A stretch of DNA of 64,000 bases from Ruminococcaceae bacterium KH2T8 (GCA_900111435.1 FOIY01000005.1:62001-126000); one strand, 5' to 3'. Positions 28,288-37,545 are shown, counted from the first letter of the stretch. Notes: generated from the letters alone by a model not told the origin. Numbers and translations: made by a program.

Positions 28288-30726
28288 ATGATCAAGATGC
28301 TAATTAACAACAACTGGACAATGCGAAGAACAGATTCCGGCAGGAGACTCCCTGCGACAGTTCCGGGATCTGTTTACGGTGATCTTCTAAGCAACCGTGA
28401 GATTGAGGATCCGTTCTGGAAGGACAACGAGATTGAAGATCTCAAGCTGATGGATTATGACTACGAATATGAGACGTTCTTTGATGCGGATGAGAGATTT
28501 TTATACAGTACACAGACAGTAATCAGGTTCGAAGGCCTTGATACCCTGGCGGATGTATATCTTAACGGTGAACATATCATTACCGCGAACAATATGCACA
28601 GAATATGGGAAAAAGATGTAAAGGATCTTCTTAAGGGTAAGGGAAATACATTAAAAGTTGTTTTCCACTCTCCTACAAAGTTTATCGCCAAGGCGTTCTC
28701 CGAGGCGCCTACTCTCGGTACCGAAGACTGTATGCAAGGCTTTGTTCATCTCCGAAAAGCTCACTATATGTTCGGCTGGGACTGGGGAGCTCACCTTCCG
28801 GACATGGGCATCATGAGAGATGTATCGCTTATCTCTTACAACTCAGTCAGACTTAATTCCGTTAACTTCATTCAGCATCATGGTAATGATATTACGTTGG
28901 AGATAATTCCCGAGTTTGAAGTGTTAGACGGCAGCAAAGAACTGACTGTGGAATATGAAGTTACGGCTCCCGAAGGTACGGTTAGTACATACAGGGGTCA
29001 GGATAATATGATATCTATCTCCCCTGATAACCGCTGGTGGCCGAGAGGTTACGGCAAGCAGAATCTGTACACAGTCACGGTCAATATATATGATGGAGAA
29101 TCAATGCTGGATTCAATGACCAGACGTGTCGGCATAAGAACGATCACCATGGACAGGACTCCTGATAAATGGGGTGAGAGATTCTGCGTATGTGTGAACG
29201 GGATTAATATTTTTGCCATGGGTGCTGACTATATTCCCGAGGATCACCTGCTCGGCAGAGTTACCCCCGAGACTACCCGTAAGCTGCTGGAGAAAGCAGT
29301 GTTCGCGAACTTCAATTCAATAAGAGTCTGGGGCGGCGGATATTATCCGGATGACTGGTTCTACGACTTATGCGATGAGATGGGGATCATTATCTGGCAG
29401 GACTTTATGTTCGCCTGCGCGGTATATGATCTGACGCCTGAATTCGAGGCGAATATCAGAGCCGAGTTTAAGGACAACATCATTAGGCTAAGGCACCATG
29501 CATCACTCGGACTTATGTGCGGTAATAACGAGATGGAGCAGTTCGTTAAGGAGGGTGTATGGGTAACTAAACCCAGTGAGATCGAAGATTATACCAGGAT
29601 GTATGAGCAGATCCTACCCTCGATGATGAAGGAACTGGCTCCGCAGGTATTCTACTGGCCGGCAAGTCCTTCTTCGGGCGGTGGATTTGATGAACCGCAG
29701 GATGAGAACAGAGGCGACGTTCACTACTGGGACGTATGGCATGGCAACAAGCCTTTCTCCGAATACAGAAAATTTCATTTCAGGTATCTGTCGGAGTTCG
29801 GTTTCCAGTCATTTCCGTCGGTTAAGACCATTGAGACTATTACTGATGATGAACGCGATATGAATATCTTCTCCTATATCATGGAGAGGCATCAGCGCAA
29901 CGGTTCAGCCAACGGTAAGATAATGAATTACATGCAGCAGACCTACAGATACCCGACGGATTTTGACACGCTGATCTACGCCTCTCAATTACTGCAGGCG
30001 AATGCAATACGTTACGGTGTCGAGCACTTCAGAAGAAACCGTAATGATGACAGATGTATGGGTGCGGTCTACTGGCAGTTTAACGATTGCTGGCCCGTCG
30101 CTTCATGGTCAAGTGTCGACTACGAAGGACGCCTTAAGGCACTTCATTATTATGCAAGACGTTTCTTTGCTCCGGTAATGATCTCATGCAAAGAAGAAGG
30201 AATGCTCGGTAGTTCACAGGAGCTGGTAAGACTGCCTTTCAGCTTTAATAAGTCCGTCAGATTCTGCGTTTCTAATGAGACATTAGAAGACAAGACGGTT
30301 CAGATCAGCTGGCAGATCAGAGACAGCAAAGCGAGTGTTCTTAAGTCTTCGGAGATCGTGAGATCAGTCCCTAAGCAAACTTCGCTTTGGCTCGATAAAG
30401 AGGAACTGCCCGGGATCGATATCTATAACGAATATGTTAGTTATCAGGCATCGATCGGAGATGAGGTCATCTCAGAAGGAACCGTCATATTCTCTTTGCC
30501 GAAGTACTTCAGATTCATAGACCCGAATCTCAGGTACGAGGTAGACGGCAACATGATCACTATACATGCAGACAGTTATGCCGGCAGCGTCGAGATCAGA
30601 AACGATAACGATGATCTTATCCTTACCGATAATTTCTTTGACATGAACGCAGGGACAAAGACCGTCGAAGTATTAAGCGGCAAGATAACGGACTTAAGAC
30701 TCAGAAGTGTATATGACATTAATTAA
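28288..30726 (+). CDS. Beta-mannosidase, glycoside hydrolase family 2
   Basis: 812-residue cytosolic enzyme without signal peptide, cleaving terminal beta-mannose from mannosides or short manno-oligosaccharides. The N-terminal sugar-binding sandwich (about 1-170) contains DYEYETFFD and the mannosidase-type GWDWG. The TIM barrel carries the acid/base Glu415 in CGNNEME and the nucleophile Glu503 in SEFGFQ, with VWGGGYYPDDWFYDLCDEMG between. Length and motifs fit GH2 mannosidase rather than galactosidase. The isomerase gene follows after 10 bp, so mannose released here is probably its substrate. Confidence 0.92.
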   Translation: MIKMLINNNWTMRRTDSGRRLPATVPGSVYGDLLSNREIEDPFWKDNEIEDLKLMDYDYEYETFFDADERFLYSTQTVIRFEGLDTLADVYLNGEHIITANNMHRIWEKDVKDLLKGKGNTLKVVFHSPTKFIAKAFSEAPTLGTEDCMQGFVHLRKAHYMFGWDWGAHLPDMGIMRDVSLISYNSVRLNSVNFIQHHGNDITLEIIPEFEVLDGSKELTVEYEVTAPEGTVSTYRGQDNMISISPDNRWWPRGYGKQNLYTVTVNIYDGESMLDSMTRRVGIRTITMDRTPDKWGERFCVCVNGINIFAMGADYIPEDHLLGRVTPETTRKLLEKAVFANFNSIRVWGGGYYPDDWFYDLCDEMGIIIWQDFMFACAVYDLTPEFEANIRAEFKDNIIRLRHHASLGLMCGNNEMEQFVKEGVWVTKPSEIEDYTRMYEQILPSMMKELAPQVFYWPASPSSGGGFDEPQDENRGDVHYWDVWHGNKPFSEYRKFHFRYLSEFGFQSFPSVKTIETITDDERDMNIFSYIMERHQRNGSANGKIMNYMQQTYRYPTDFDTLIYASQLLQANAIRYGVEHFRRNRNDDRCMGAVYWQFNDCWPVASWSSVDYEGRLKALHYYARRFFAPVMISCKEEGMLGSSQELVRLPFSFNKSVRFCVSNETLEDKTVQISWQIRDSKASVLKSSEIVRSVPKQTSLWLDKEELPGIDIYNEYVSYQASIGDEVISEGTVIFSLPKYFRFIDPNLRYEVDGNMITIHADSYAGSVEIRNDNDDLILTDNFFDMNAGTKTVEVLSGKITDLRLRSVYDIN

Positions 30727-30736
30727 GGAGGTTTCG

Positions 30737-31969
30737 ATGGACAGGAAATACATTATCGATACAGAAGAGAACAAGGCGTTTATGAATGAGCTTACGGAAG
30801 ATCTTCTTAAGTTCGGTCATAGATTCCCGGCTCCCACAGGCTCTTCATATTACCTTGGTGACGACGGTACGCCCTGGACAGACAGACCACGCGAGACATG
30901 GATCACATGCCGTATGGCACATGTATATAGTATTGGTTACATCCTGGGTCACAAGGGATCAGAGGATCTGGTGGATCAGGCTCTTAAAGGCATAAGAGGC
31001 GAGCTTCACGACGATATCAACGGAGGCTGGTATCCGGGTATAACCGCTGATGGCAAGATCCTTACCGGCAAGCAGTGCTATATGCATGCTTTCGTAATCC
31101 TCGCGGCAAGTTCCGCTGTGCTGGCGGGAAGGCCCGGAGCATCCGAACTCCTTAAAGAGGCTCTGGCCATTTATGACAAAAGATTCTGGAACGATGAAGA
31201 AGGATTATCCTGCGATACCTGGAACACGGAATTTACCGTTTGTGATCCTTACCGGGGTCTTAATGCCAACATGCATACAGTTGAAGCTTTTCTCGCTGTA
31301 GCGGATGTTACGGGAAACGAAGTCTACAGAGAGCGTGCCGGCAGGATAATCGATCATGTGATCGCTTGGGCGGAGAACAACAACTGGAGGATTCCCGAAC
31401 ATTTTACAACTGACTGGCATGTTGACCTTGACTGCAACAAAGACAGGCCTGCAGATCAGTTTAAGCCTTACGGTGCGACTCCCGGACACGGCATAGAATG
31501 GGCAAGGCTGATAACTCAGTGGGCAGTATCAACTTACGAAGATAAGGCAGAAGCAAAGAATTATACAGATGCCGCTGCTGATCTGTTCAACCGGGCAGTT
31601 AATGACGCATGGAATGCGGACGGCTTTCCGGGGATCGTTTATACCACCGACTGGGATGGCAAGCCCGTGGTCCACGACAGAATGCACTGGACTTTGGCAG
31701 AAGCGATCAATACGTCGGCGGTTCTCTTCAGAGCAACCGGTGAGACTAAATATGCTGATATGTATTCTGAGTTTTTAATGTACCTGGATGAGAAGGTATT
31801 AGATCACAAGAACGGTTCCTGGTTCCATCAGCTTGACCGCGAGAACAATGTCATCGGTACAGTATGGCCGGGTAAATCTGACATCTATCACGCACTGCAG
31901 GCTACGTTGATCCCTTACTGTGATATATCTGTCTCTGTTGCTCCCGCATGCCGAATAAAGAGAGGCTGA
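30737..31969 (+). CDS. AGE-family sugar isomerase/epimerase, likely mannose isomerase
   Basis: Start at ATG 30737 after TTAAGGAGG. The 410-residue protein is an (alpha/alpha)6 barrel of the N-acylglucosamine 2-epimerase superfamily: RMAHVYSIG, GGWYPGI, KQCYMHAF, NANMHTVEAF, PGHGIEWARL and a late His in HDRMHW supply the catalytic histidines and arginine. Subfamily features (RMAHVY, PGHGIEW) resemble YihS and D-mannose isomerases more than cellobiose epimerases. Coupling to beta-mannosidase supports mannose to fructose conversion. Substrate assignment is inference. Confidence 0.85.
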   Translation: MDRKYIIDTEENKAFMNELTEDLLKFGHRFPAPTGSSYYLGDDGTPWTDRPRETWITCRMAHVYSIGYILGHKGSEDLVDQALKGIRGELHDDINGGWYPGITADGKILTGKQCYMHAFVILAASSAVLAGRPGASELLKEALAIYDKRFWNDEEGLSCDTWNTEFTVCDPYRGLNANMHTVEAFLAVADVTGNEVYRERAGRIIDHVIAWAENNNWRIPEHFTTDWHVDLDCNKDRPADQFKPYGATPGHGIEWARLITQWAVSTYEDKAEAKNYTDAAADLFNRAVNDAWNADGFPGIVYTTDWDGKPVVHDRMHWTLAEAINTSAVLFRATGETKYADMYSEFLMYLDEKVLDHKNGSWFHQLDRENNVIGTVWPGKSDIYHALQATLIPYCDISVSVAPACRIKRG

Positions 31970-32250
31970 TTATTAATATGGGTATAATCGTTCATGGGAC
32001 GAATGCATACCAAGCCTGCCAGTTGATTTGGGGGGCTTAGCACTTGATGATCATCGATACGAACAACAATCCACTGTTCTGTTTATAAAAAAACGCAGGA
32101 TCCATATCTTGCGGTCTTGTCTCTCAGGCTCAATTAATACTGCCGTGGCAATCGAACGAAGATCTTTATGCTATCTCTTGATAGGTGTATCCTTATATAG
32201 AAGGATACGAAGCGTGAGTTAAGTAGGATAAGTGATGGTAAAGAAGAATA

Positions 32251-32712
32251 ATGGATATACAACTAAATGAGCTATCAAAGAAGGAATTTGATACGGCTCT
32301 GATCGATGAGACTGCACCGGATACCGGTTATCCGATATGGACGAAGACAGATTCATTCGGAAGAGCGTATTTTGGAGTTGGAAACTTTTGCGGTTTGGAC
32401 AAAAGCATCCATGAAGATACGGATCTTTCCTGGCTGGAATGGGATGGAAATGAAGTATACATTTCGAATGGTGACAAGATGCTTCTTTTCAAAAAAGCAA
32501 TTGGAATTATGAAAGGCTGGCGAGATCAATTAGTTGATGATTATCCCGATGACAGATTTGTAGTATTTGCTTCTTTCGATGACGGCAGTGCTATGGCCGC
32601 AGAATGCGAAAGAACAATGTCTTTTACACTTCGTTTTTGGAAAAAACGTGATGGGCAGGGACTTGATGATAATACGAAATACAATCAGCCTGTAATCAGG
32701 TGGAGCAATTAA
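32251..32712 (+). CDS. Unrecognised 153-residue protein
   Basis: I do not recognise this family. The protein is acidic, cytosolic and without signal peptide, with many aromatic residues (SWLEWDGNEVYI) and a C-terminal FTLRFWKKRDG. Its size and composition resemble single-domain immunity proteins of polymorphic toxin systems, but no motif proves that. It is preceded by a 281-bp gap (31970-32250) that contains no convincing gene or terminator, and followed after 47 bp by another unknown gene in the same direction. Confidence 0.7.
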   Translation: MDIQLNELSKKEFDTALIDETAPDTGYPIWTKTDSFGRAYFGVGNFCGLDKSIHEDTDLSWLEWDGNEVYISNGDKMLLFKKAIGIMKGWRDQLVDDYPDDRFVVFASFDDGSAMAAECERTMSFTLRFWKKRDGQGLDDNTKYNQPVIRWSN

Positions 32713-32759
32713 TAGACAGTTATATAGACGATAACAAATCGGGATTTAGGTGATAGGGT

Positions 32760-33188
32760 ATGGACGCATATGAAAAAGCAATTGCAGATGCATTAAATGA
32801 TATTGCTGATAAGGAAATCTACTTTCATCCATCTGAAATCATGTCTCTCTCCGATACACTTGCTTACAAAGTAATTGGAACGCTCCTCTCATGGGCTTGT
32901 CAGCCACAAAATATTACGCCGATTACGATTGCAAGAGATTGTTTGAAACAATTTCCTGTTGAATGGGTATCTCCCAAAATCAAACAAACAGTATTCCATT
33001 TTATTGATATCACTGATGACTGGGATTTCCGGCGATTATTAGAGTTGTGTGACCTGATTTCGATTGATCTTTTGAAATGGGCTATTACATTGGGAGCAGA
33101 TTCCACTAATCCCGACATCATAGAAGCTGTTGATGATTTCGATGAATATATTATCAGAAAGAGTGTACTAAATTCAGGTTTGTCGTGA
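32760..33188 (+). CDS. Unrecognised 142-residue helical protein
   Basis: No family recognised. Predicted mostly alpha-helical and acidic, with hydrophobic helices around TLAYKVIGTLLSWAC and LLELCDLISIDLLKWAI, suggesting a HEAT-like or small helical bundle. The start at 32760 follows GGTGATAGGGT. The gene ends 43 bp before the converging yjdF gene, and a shared terminator separates them. Together with the preceding unknown it may form a two-gene accessory unit. Confidence 0.7.
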   Translation: MDAYEKAIADALNDIADKEIYFHPSEIMSLSDTLAYKVIGTLLSWACQPQNITPITIARDCLKQFPVEWVSPKIKQTVFHFIDITDDWDFRRLLELCDLISIDLLKWAITLGADSTNPDIIEAVDDFDEYIIRKSVLNSGLS

Positions 33189-33217
33189 TGGTAAGTATAA
33201 TCATCAGTAAAAGAGAT

Positions 33218-33252
33218 AAGCACAGGTGGTTTAGTGCCCCCTGTGCTTTTCT
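33218..33252. terminator. Bidirectional terminator between converging genes
   Basis: AAGCACAGG (33218-33226) pairs with CCTGTGCTT (33240-33248), followed by TTCTCTTTTC on the plus strand. On the minus strand the stem is followed by TTATCTCTTTT. The right arm overlaps the last codons and stop of yjdF. Confidence 0.75.
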
Positions 33253-33647
33253 CTTTTCTTTTGCTGTTTCAGTTCAAACTCACGTTTCTCAGCGGCCAGT
33301 TTCTGTTCACGGCTTCTGATCTTACGTTCTTGTTTGTTCTGCTCCTGTTGCAGTTTGATAGCCTGCTGCGACTTGGTACCGATACCGGTTGCCGAAGTCT
33401 GTTTACGTGCTTCGCGCTGAATCCTTTTGGGGTTTCTCGCGCTATCTTTTACAACAGTGTCCACAGCCGGGCTGAAATGAAGACCTGTATAGTATCTGAG
33501 AATGTAATCGAATAATTCGTAATCTTTCGGTTCTGCACCGAAGACCACTCTCGCAGCCGATATCTTACGGTTCTCGATAACCTCGAAAACACCTACCCAA
33601 AACGGTTCCTCAAAATACACAGTCAGGTTACAACGTATCTTGCCCAT
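33231..33647 (-). CDS. yjdF: YjdF-family RNA-binding-like protein
   Basis: Start at ATG 33647 after AAAGGAGGG. The 138-residue protein begins with the DUF2992 core (KIRCNLTVYFEEPFWVGVFE, then ARVVFGAEPKDYEL) and ends in a long, highly basic and glutamine-rich helix (residues about 75-138). Family members are widely controlled by a riboswitch that responds to azaaromatic compounds, and the protein is thought to help the cell cope with them. The untranslated leader upstream is long and structured, as expected. Confidence 0.92.
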   Translation of the reverse strand: MGKIRCNLTVYFEEPFWVGVFEVIENRKISAARVVFGAEPKDYELFDYILRYYTGLHFSPAVDTVVKDSARNPKRIQREARKQTSATGIGTKSQQAIKLQQEQNKQERKIRSREQKLAAEKREFELKQQKKREKHRGH

Positions 33648-33659
33648 GACAATCCCTCC

Positions 33660-33804
33660 TTTAAGATTGATGAGCAAAGAACGGACAACCCGGAGGGGCA
33701 GGTTACTTACCCTGTAAAACAGGACGGCCGGGCTACCTGCCGGCTCTGGTGTATCTTGCGATACACGTTGCGTTTTTATCCTTGCATGTTACGTGATAAT
33801 TATA
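33660..33804 (-). promoter_or_regulatory. Probable yjdF riboswitch and promoter
   Basis: The minus strand upstream of yjdF has a -10 TATAAT (33804-33799) and a roughly 100-nt GC-rich leader with several pairings: GTGTATC-TTGC-GATACAC, CCTGTTTTACAGG, and GCCGGCAGGTAGCCCGGC. The leader ends at the ribosome site. Position and gene identity match the known azaaromatic riboswitch; I have not matched it base by base to the consensus. Confidence 0.7.
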
Positions 33805-34013
33805 TCATCTGAAACATAATGCAAGAAAGATCCTGAATATATTAAACAGGAGTCATAACTCCGGATGGTATAATTAACCTGTTTAGGAAGTGATGGATAT
33901 AAAATGATAGAAATAAAGCGCTTGCAGCTGTTTTACGTTATCTTTTAGAAAAACCCGGTGAACAAAGACTATTTTTCCTGTTGATCAGCTACTAATGCAC
34001 CTATTGAGTAGAT

Positions 34014-34184
34014 ACCTGCAGATGTTATTTGATTGATCATAGATAATAGTCACGCAGAACGACCGGCTGATTTGTACAACTTGTGTACGACTCCTTTTGT
34101 GAAGCGCCTAAAACCCTTTGTTTACAGGGGCTTCATGGTGATCTGCACCGCCATGCCGTGACAGATAGTTAGAATTTTAATCAT
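34014..34184 (-). mobile_element. Attachment-site-like scar with LMW-PTP 5' fragment (copy 2)
   Basis: Homologous to the scar at 15066-15237 in the same orientation. On the minus strand, after GAGGAAAACAGCTA, 34184-34122 reads MIKILTICHGMAVQITMKPL and stops: an LMW-PTP N-terminus up to CHG, then foreign residues. The other end, ACCTGCAGATGTTA (34014), matches the P-loop coding stretch. Between lie TTGTACAAC (34072), a diverged second copy and the dyad around AAACCCTTTGTTTACAGGGG. ACCGCCATGCCGTGACAGA is identical in both scars. The unit lies 24 bp from the stop of ATPase 4; the rest of 33805-34208 holds no gene. Confidence 0.6.
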
Positions 34185-34208
34185 TAGCTGTTTTCCTCGT
34201 TTTTCTTC

Positions 34209-35489
34209 CTATAGATCAAGACTGCCTTCATTAAGAAGGAAATCATATAGATTTATGATCAATATTCCATGGTCATTTATCCATGTCGGAGTATTGGAAT
34301 TTACCACTAATATTTTCTTAAATGAATCAGCTATTCGCAGTAATGAAGCCTGTTCCTGATCTATCTTCTCCTGATCCGGCAATGCAAAAGCTGACTGAAT
34401 GTAATATCTCTTATTCCCCTGATTGGCGATGAAATCTACTTCCAGTTGTTTTCTGCCGCCATCTGCTGTGCGGGCTTCAACAACGCCAACGTCCACATTA
34501 TAACCCCTGTATACAAGCTCATTATAGATGACATTCTCCATGATATGAGTTTCTTCATACTGCCTGAAGTTCAATATCGCATTTCGCAGTCCTATATCAG
34601 AATAGTAATACTTGGCAGGTGTGCTGATGTATTTACGACCCTTTATGTCATATCGCTCAGCCTTTTGGATAATAAAACTTTCCTGCAGGTATACGAGGTA
34701 ATTAGCGATCGTTGGCATCGTTATTCCCTTTATACCACTGCTGTTAAATGTATCAGCCACCTTCTGGGCGTTGGTAAGAGACCCTATCGCAGAAGCCAGA
34801 ACCTTCATAAGTTCTTCCATACCTTCTCCGTTACGGATATCATATCTTTCCATGATGTCTCTGATGTATATTTCCTTATTCAGCCTTTCAAGATAGCTGC
34901 TTTTTGCCGGGTCATCCTTCTCTGACAGAATGCGCGGCATTCCGCCATAGTATGTATATTCTCTCCAGGCATCCGACTTATCCCACTTCTTCGCATGAAA
35001 GAATTCCGAAAACGATAGAGGTGCTATATGAATCTCATCTCCACGCCCTCTAAACTCGGTTAGGATATCAGTTGATAAAAACTTGGAATTACTTCCAGTC
35101 ACATAGACATCTGCATTTTCTTTTCTTAGCAGACCGTTCAAAACACCATATAATCTGATCGGGACATCCGGATTCTTCATCTCCTCTTTGGTTATGGCAT
35201 ACTGTGCTTCATCAATGAGGATATAGTATTTATTTTTCTTATCCGTCATCCTGCTCTTGATATACTCATATAATTTGAGCGGATCAGTATATTCTGAATA
35301 ATCATAATCATCCAAAGGAACCGTAATGATATTATCTTCATGAACCCCCGACTGTATGAGGTAATCATAAAACAGATGGAATAACAGATAAGTTTTTCCG
35401 CACCTTCTGATACCGGTGATAACTTTTATCATTCCGTTATCCATTCGATCAATCAACCGTTTAAGGTACACATCTCTTTTAATTTCCAT
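34209..35489 (-). CDS. AAA ATPase with DUF4143 domain (ATPase 4)
   Basis: Start at ATG 35489 after AAAAGAGGAAA. The 426-residue protein has Walker A GIRRCGKT at 26-33, Walker B YILIDEAQYA near 107-116, sensor-like YVTGSNS and the DUF4143 core (QLEVDFIANQGNKRYYIQ). Its N-terminus resembles ATPase 3 (KVITGxRRCGK). A winged-helix-like part lies around 250-300 (GITMPTIANYLVYLQ). Oriented opposite to the other three ATPases. Promoter-proximal repeats are present as for the others. Function unknown. Confidence 0.9.
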   Translation of the reverse strand: MEIKRDVYLKRLIDRMDNGMIKVITGIRRCGKTYLLFHLFYDYLIQSGVHEDNIITVPLDDYDYSEYTDPLKLYEYIKSRMTDKKNKYYILIDEAQYAITKEEMKNPDVPIRLYGVLNGLLRKENADVYVTGSNSKFLSTDILTEFRGRGDEIHIAPLSFSEFFHAKKWDKSDAWREYTYYGGMPRILSEKDDPAKSSYLERLNKEIYIRDIMERYDIRNGEGMEELMKVLASAIGSLTNAQKVADTFNSSGIKGITMPTIANYLVYLQESFIIQKAERYDIKGRKYISTPAKYYYSDIGLRNAILNFRQYEETHIMENVIYNELVYRGYNVDVGVVEARTADGGRKQLEVDFIANQGNKRYYIQSAFALPDQEKIDQEQASLLRIADSFKKILVVNSNTPTWINDHGILIINLYDFLLNEGSLDL

Positions 35490-35510
35490 GTCGTTTCCTC
35501 TTTTAATAAT

Positions 35511-35610
35511 TTTCCGTTTCTGGATATTTTCTAAAATAATATTACTGCTGATCAGAAACAAACACAACGTGTATTTTAGATTTTTTCCGTTTCAGGAGAT
35601 TTTCTGAAAT
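35511..35610 (-). promoter_or_regulatory. Pair of 27-bp direct repeats bracketing the ATPase 4 promoter
   Basis: Bases 35511-35537 and 35584-35610 are direct repeats with 3 mismatches in 27 (both start TTTCCGTTTC and end AAAT), 73 bp apart. Between them on the minus strand are TTGTGT and, after a 17-bp spacer, TAATAT, a plausible promoter. Thus one copy lies upstream of -35 and one between -10 and the start codon. A partial inverted copy (ATCAGAAAC) lies near 35551. The remaining gap to 35851 shows nothing else convincing. Confidence 0.65.
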
Positions 35611-35851
35611 AGATACGGCATTCTCGGCGGGTAACGGCAGTTATTACTCTGGACTAACTTTAGTTTGTATAACTCGCTCAGGTTGAATTCTTTGTGTAAT
35701 GCGGATTCTTATATACCTGCAGTATGGGTTTGTTGCTGACGCATAAGATCATGTTCTTCATCCGAATATCTCACACGACTGTGCTAAAATGGTTATTAGC
35801 GCTTACACGCTGCTTAAGAATAATGGTGACACGATATAAAGAGAGATTATT

Positions 35852-36292
35852 ATGAGTAAAAACAAGAAGACGGAACTTACGAAGGACGATATAAGGAAGA
35901 CTACTCGACTTAACAAGAAATATATCTTAATAGGCATACCGGTCATTCTGAGTTTACTGATCATAGGTTCGTTTTTCTTCAAGATCAAGACACCGGGCAA
36001 AGTCATAGCAGGAGGAAGCTGGACCCACTATAGTCAGCTCATGAAGCCCGATGGATCCATAGATTACAATCAGGAAGAGGAATTGATAGTCGTTTGCACC
36101 GTTGAGTATACGACATGGTACGGATCGACATATACCTTAAAATACAACCGCGGAGTCAGAATGCCGTACAGTCAGATGGATTTTTTCAGTTCGGGTGATT
36201 TGGTCGAGATCGAGTACAACCCGCTTTTCCCGAATTTAGCACAGATAGAAGGATTACCGCTGATCGGTGGGAAAACCCATAAACAATCATAA
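35852..36292 (+). CDS. Membrane-anchored DUF3592-like protein
   Basis: 146 residues: a basic cytoplasmic N-terminus, one membrane helix (about 25-45, YILIGIPVILSLLIIG) and an extracytoplasmic beta-rich domain. The tail GDLVEIEYNPLFPNLAQIEG resembles the closing motif of DUF3592 proteins, in which a polar beta barrel-like domain ends with a D-P-x-x-P segment. Role unknown. Preceded by GAGAGATT as ribosome site. Converges with the condensation-like gene. Confidence 0.75.
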   Translation: MSKNKKTELTKDDIRKTTRLNKKYILIGIPVILSLLIIGSFFFKIKTPGKVIAGGSWTHYSQLMKPDGSIDYNQEEELIVVCTVEYTTWYGSTYTLKYNRGVRMPYSQMDFFSSGDLVEIEYNPLFPNLAQIEGLPLIGGKTHKQS

Positions 36293-36315
36293 TCATGCGC
36301 ATGGTATGATGTTGA

Positions 36316-37518
36316 TCAGCGTCCGCTCTCTACGACGCATATCCTCATCCTGTCATTAACAGTCAACACGCCCCAGGCTTTCTTATTTGCGGGAGATGCA
36401 GGGGGAATGAAGGCAGCTTCGCTTATGATGTCGCTCTTTATCCTGCCGAGATTTGTTATGCAGTAGCCTTCGCGGGCTTCATAGCCGAACATCTTGCTTC
36501 CGACGAACTTACCTGCATTACTGGTAAAGCCGCCGAGAGTCGATATGGCAACAGCATCCAGAAGTTCAGGATCCATAGTGAGATAGCATGCCAGAACAAG
36601 CATCTCTTTTTGAGGTGTCGCCAGGATCTTTTTGACTTCATCTCTGACTGCCTTAGAAAGCTCTATAACATCGGAGTATTTCTTCTTAATAACTACGCTG
36701 AAAGCCGATGCATAGTTCCCCAGAGAGCCTTCGTTATGGTTCTTGAACTTCGTTCTTATGTCGGAAGCTATGATCAGCTTCTGAGTATTTTCTTCGATCA
36801 TCATCCTGGCGATAAGATAGTCATTGACCGATACTTCATTTTCCTTACAGACCGAAAGCATATCATCAAGTGAAGGACCTTCAATACTCAAGATACTACG
36901 GGTAATATTCTGCTTTTGATCAAAGTCCTTTTCGAACTTCAGATATTCGTCATAGCTTACCTTATGACCTTCCTTGCTCCATTTCTTATTGGCATCCTTG
37001 ATGACGACCTTACTGATAAAGCCGAGGTCACTGCCTTCAGGAAGATCGCTTATACTTTCGATCAGTCTTTCTTCGGAAAGCTCGGGGATTACATTCGCCG
37101 AATAACACTGCGCGAATTCTTCCGTCAGCATCAATAGTCCCCTGCCGTCACACAGCAGATGATGTGCTACAAAAAGGATCTTAAAGCTGTCGGTTGAAGG
37201 GTAGAAGAACACCTTGAGCAAAGCTTCTTTTTGAACGTTCCATCCGGCTTTGGAGACCTTATCGAAATCGGTCTGCCAATCGGTTCCTTTGACCACGGGG
37301 ATCTCAAGATCGTCCTGCTTTTCGTAGAATATCTTGCCCGTACCTTCCTCTTCAGATATCAGGCTTGCGAGCAGGGGGTGAGCAGCCTTGAGAGCTTCGA
37401 TACTTTCGCTCAGTCGATTCTCATCAAATTCTTTTCCGATATTCGCGATGATCCCGAAATGCATATTGGGACACATATAATGTGCTCGTTCCGTATAGAG
37501 GTATTTCTTCGTTGTCAT
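36316..37518 (-). CDS. Stand-alone condensation/acyltransferase-fold protein
   Basis: 400 residues with AGGAGG before the start. It has the chloramphenicol-acetyltransferase-like fold of condensation domains and alcohol acetyltransferases: the catalytic HHxxxDG is HHLLCDG near residue 125, and the second half carries a DFGWG-like region replaced by ITNLGRI. There are no adenylation or carrier domains, so it is not part of a peptide synthetase here. It may acylate a small molecule or lipid. The acceptor cannot be inferred from neighbours. Confidence 0.8.
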   Translation of the reverse strand: MTTKKYLYTERAHYMCPNMHFGIIANIGKEFDENRLSESIEALKAAHPLLASLISEEEGTGKIFYEKQDDLEIPVVKGTDWQTDFDKVSKAGWNVQKEALLKVFFYPSTDSFKILFVAHHLLCDGRGLLMLTEEFAQCYSANVIPELSEERLIESISDLPEGSDLGFISKVVIKDANKKWSKEGHKVSYDEYLKFEKDFDQKQNITRSILSIEGPSLDDMLSVCKENEVSVNDYLIARMMIEENTQKLIIASDIRTKFKNHNEGSLGNYASAFSVVIKKKYSDVIELSKAVRDEVKKILATPQKEMLVLACYLTMDPELLDAVAISTLGGFTSNAGKFVGSKMFGYEAREGYCITNLGRIKSDIISEAAFIPPASPANKKAWGVLTVNDRMRICVVESGR

Positions 37519-37545
37519 ATGTTCACTCCTCCTGCTATGGCCTGA

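Noticed and set aside
32028-32222. 64-codon frame between the isomerase and the unknown gene
   Set aside because: No family resemblance, poor codon use and no convincing ribosome site.
15060-34190. A single 19-kb integrative element bounded by the two scars
   Set aside because: The interior from 21 to 32 kb looks like ordinary chromosomal signalling and sugar genes, and no integrase, relaxase or transfer gene is present. The scars are better treated separately.
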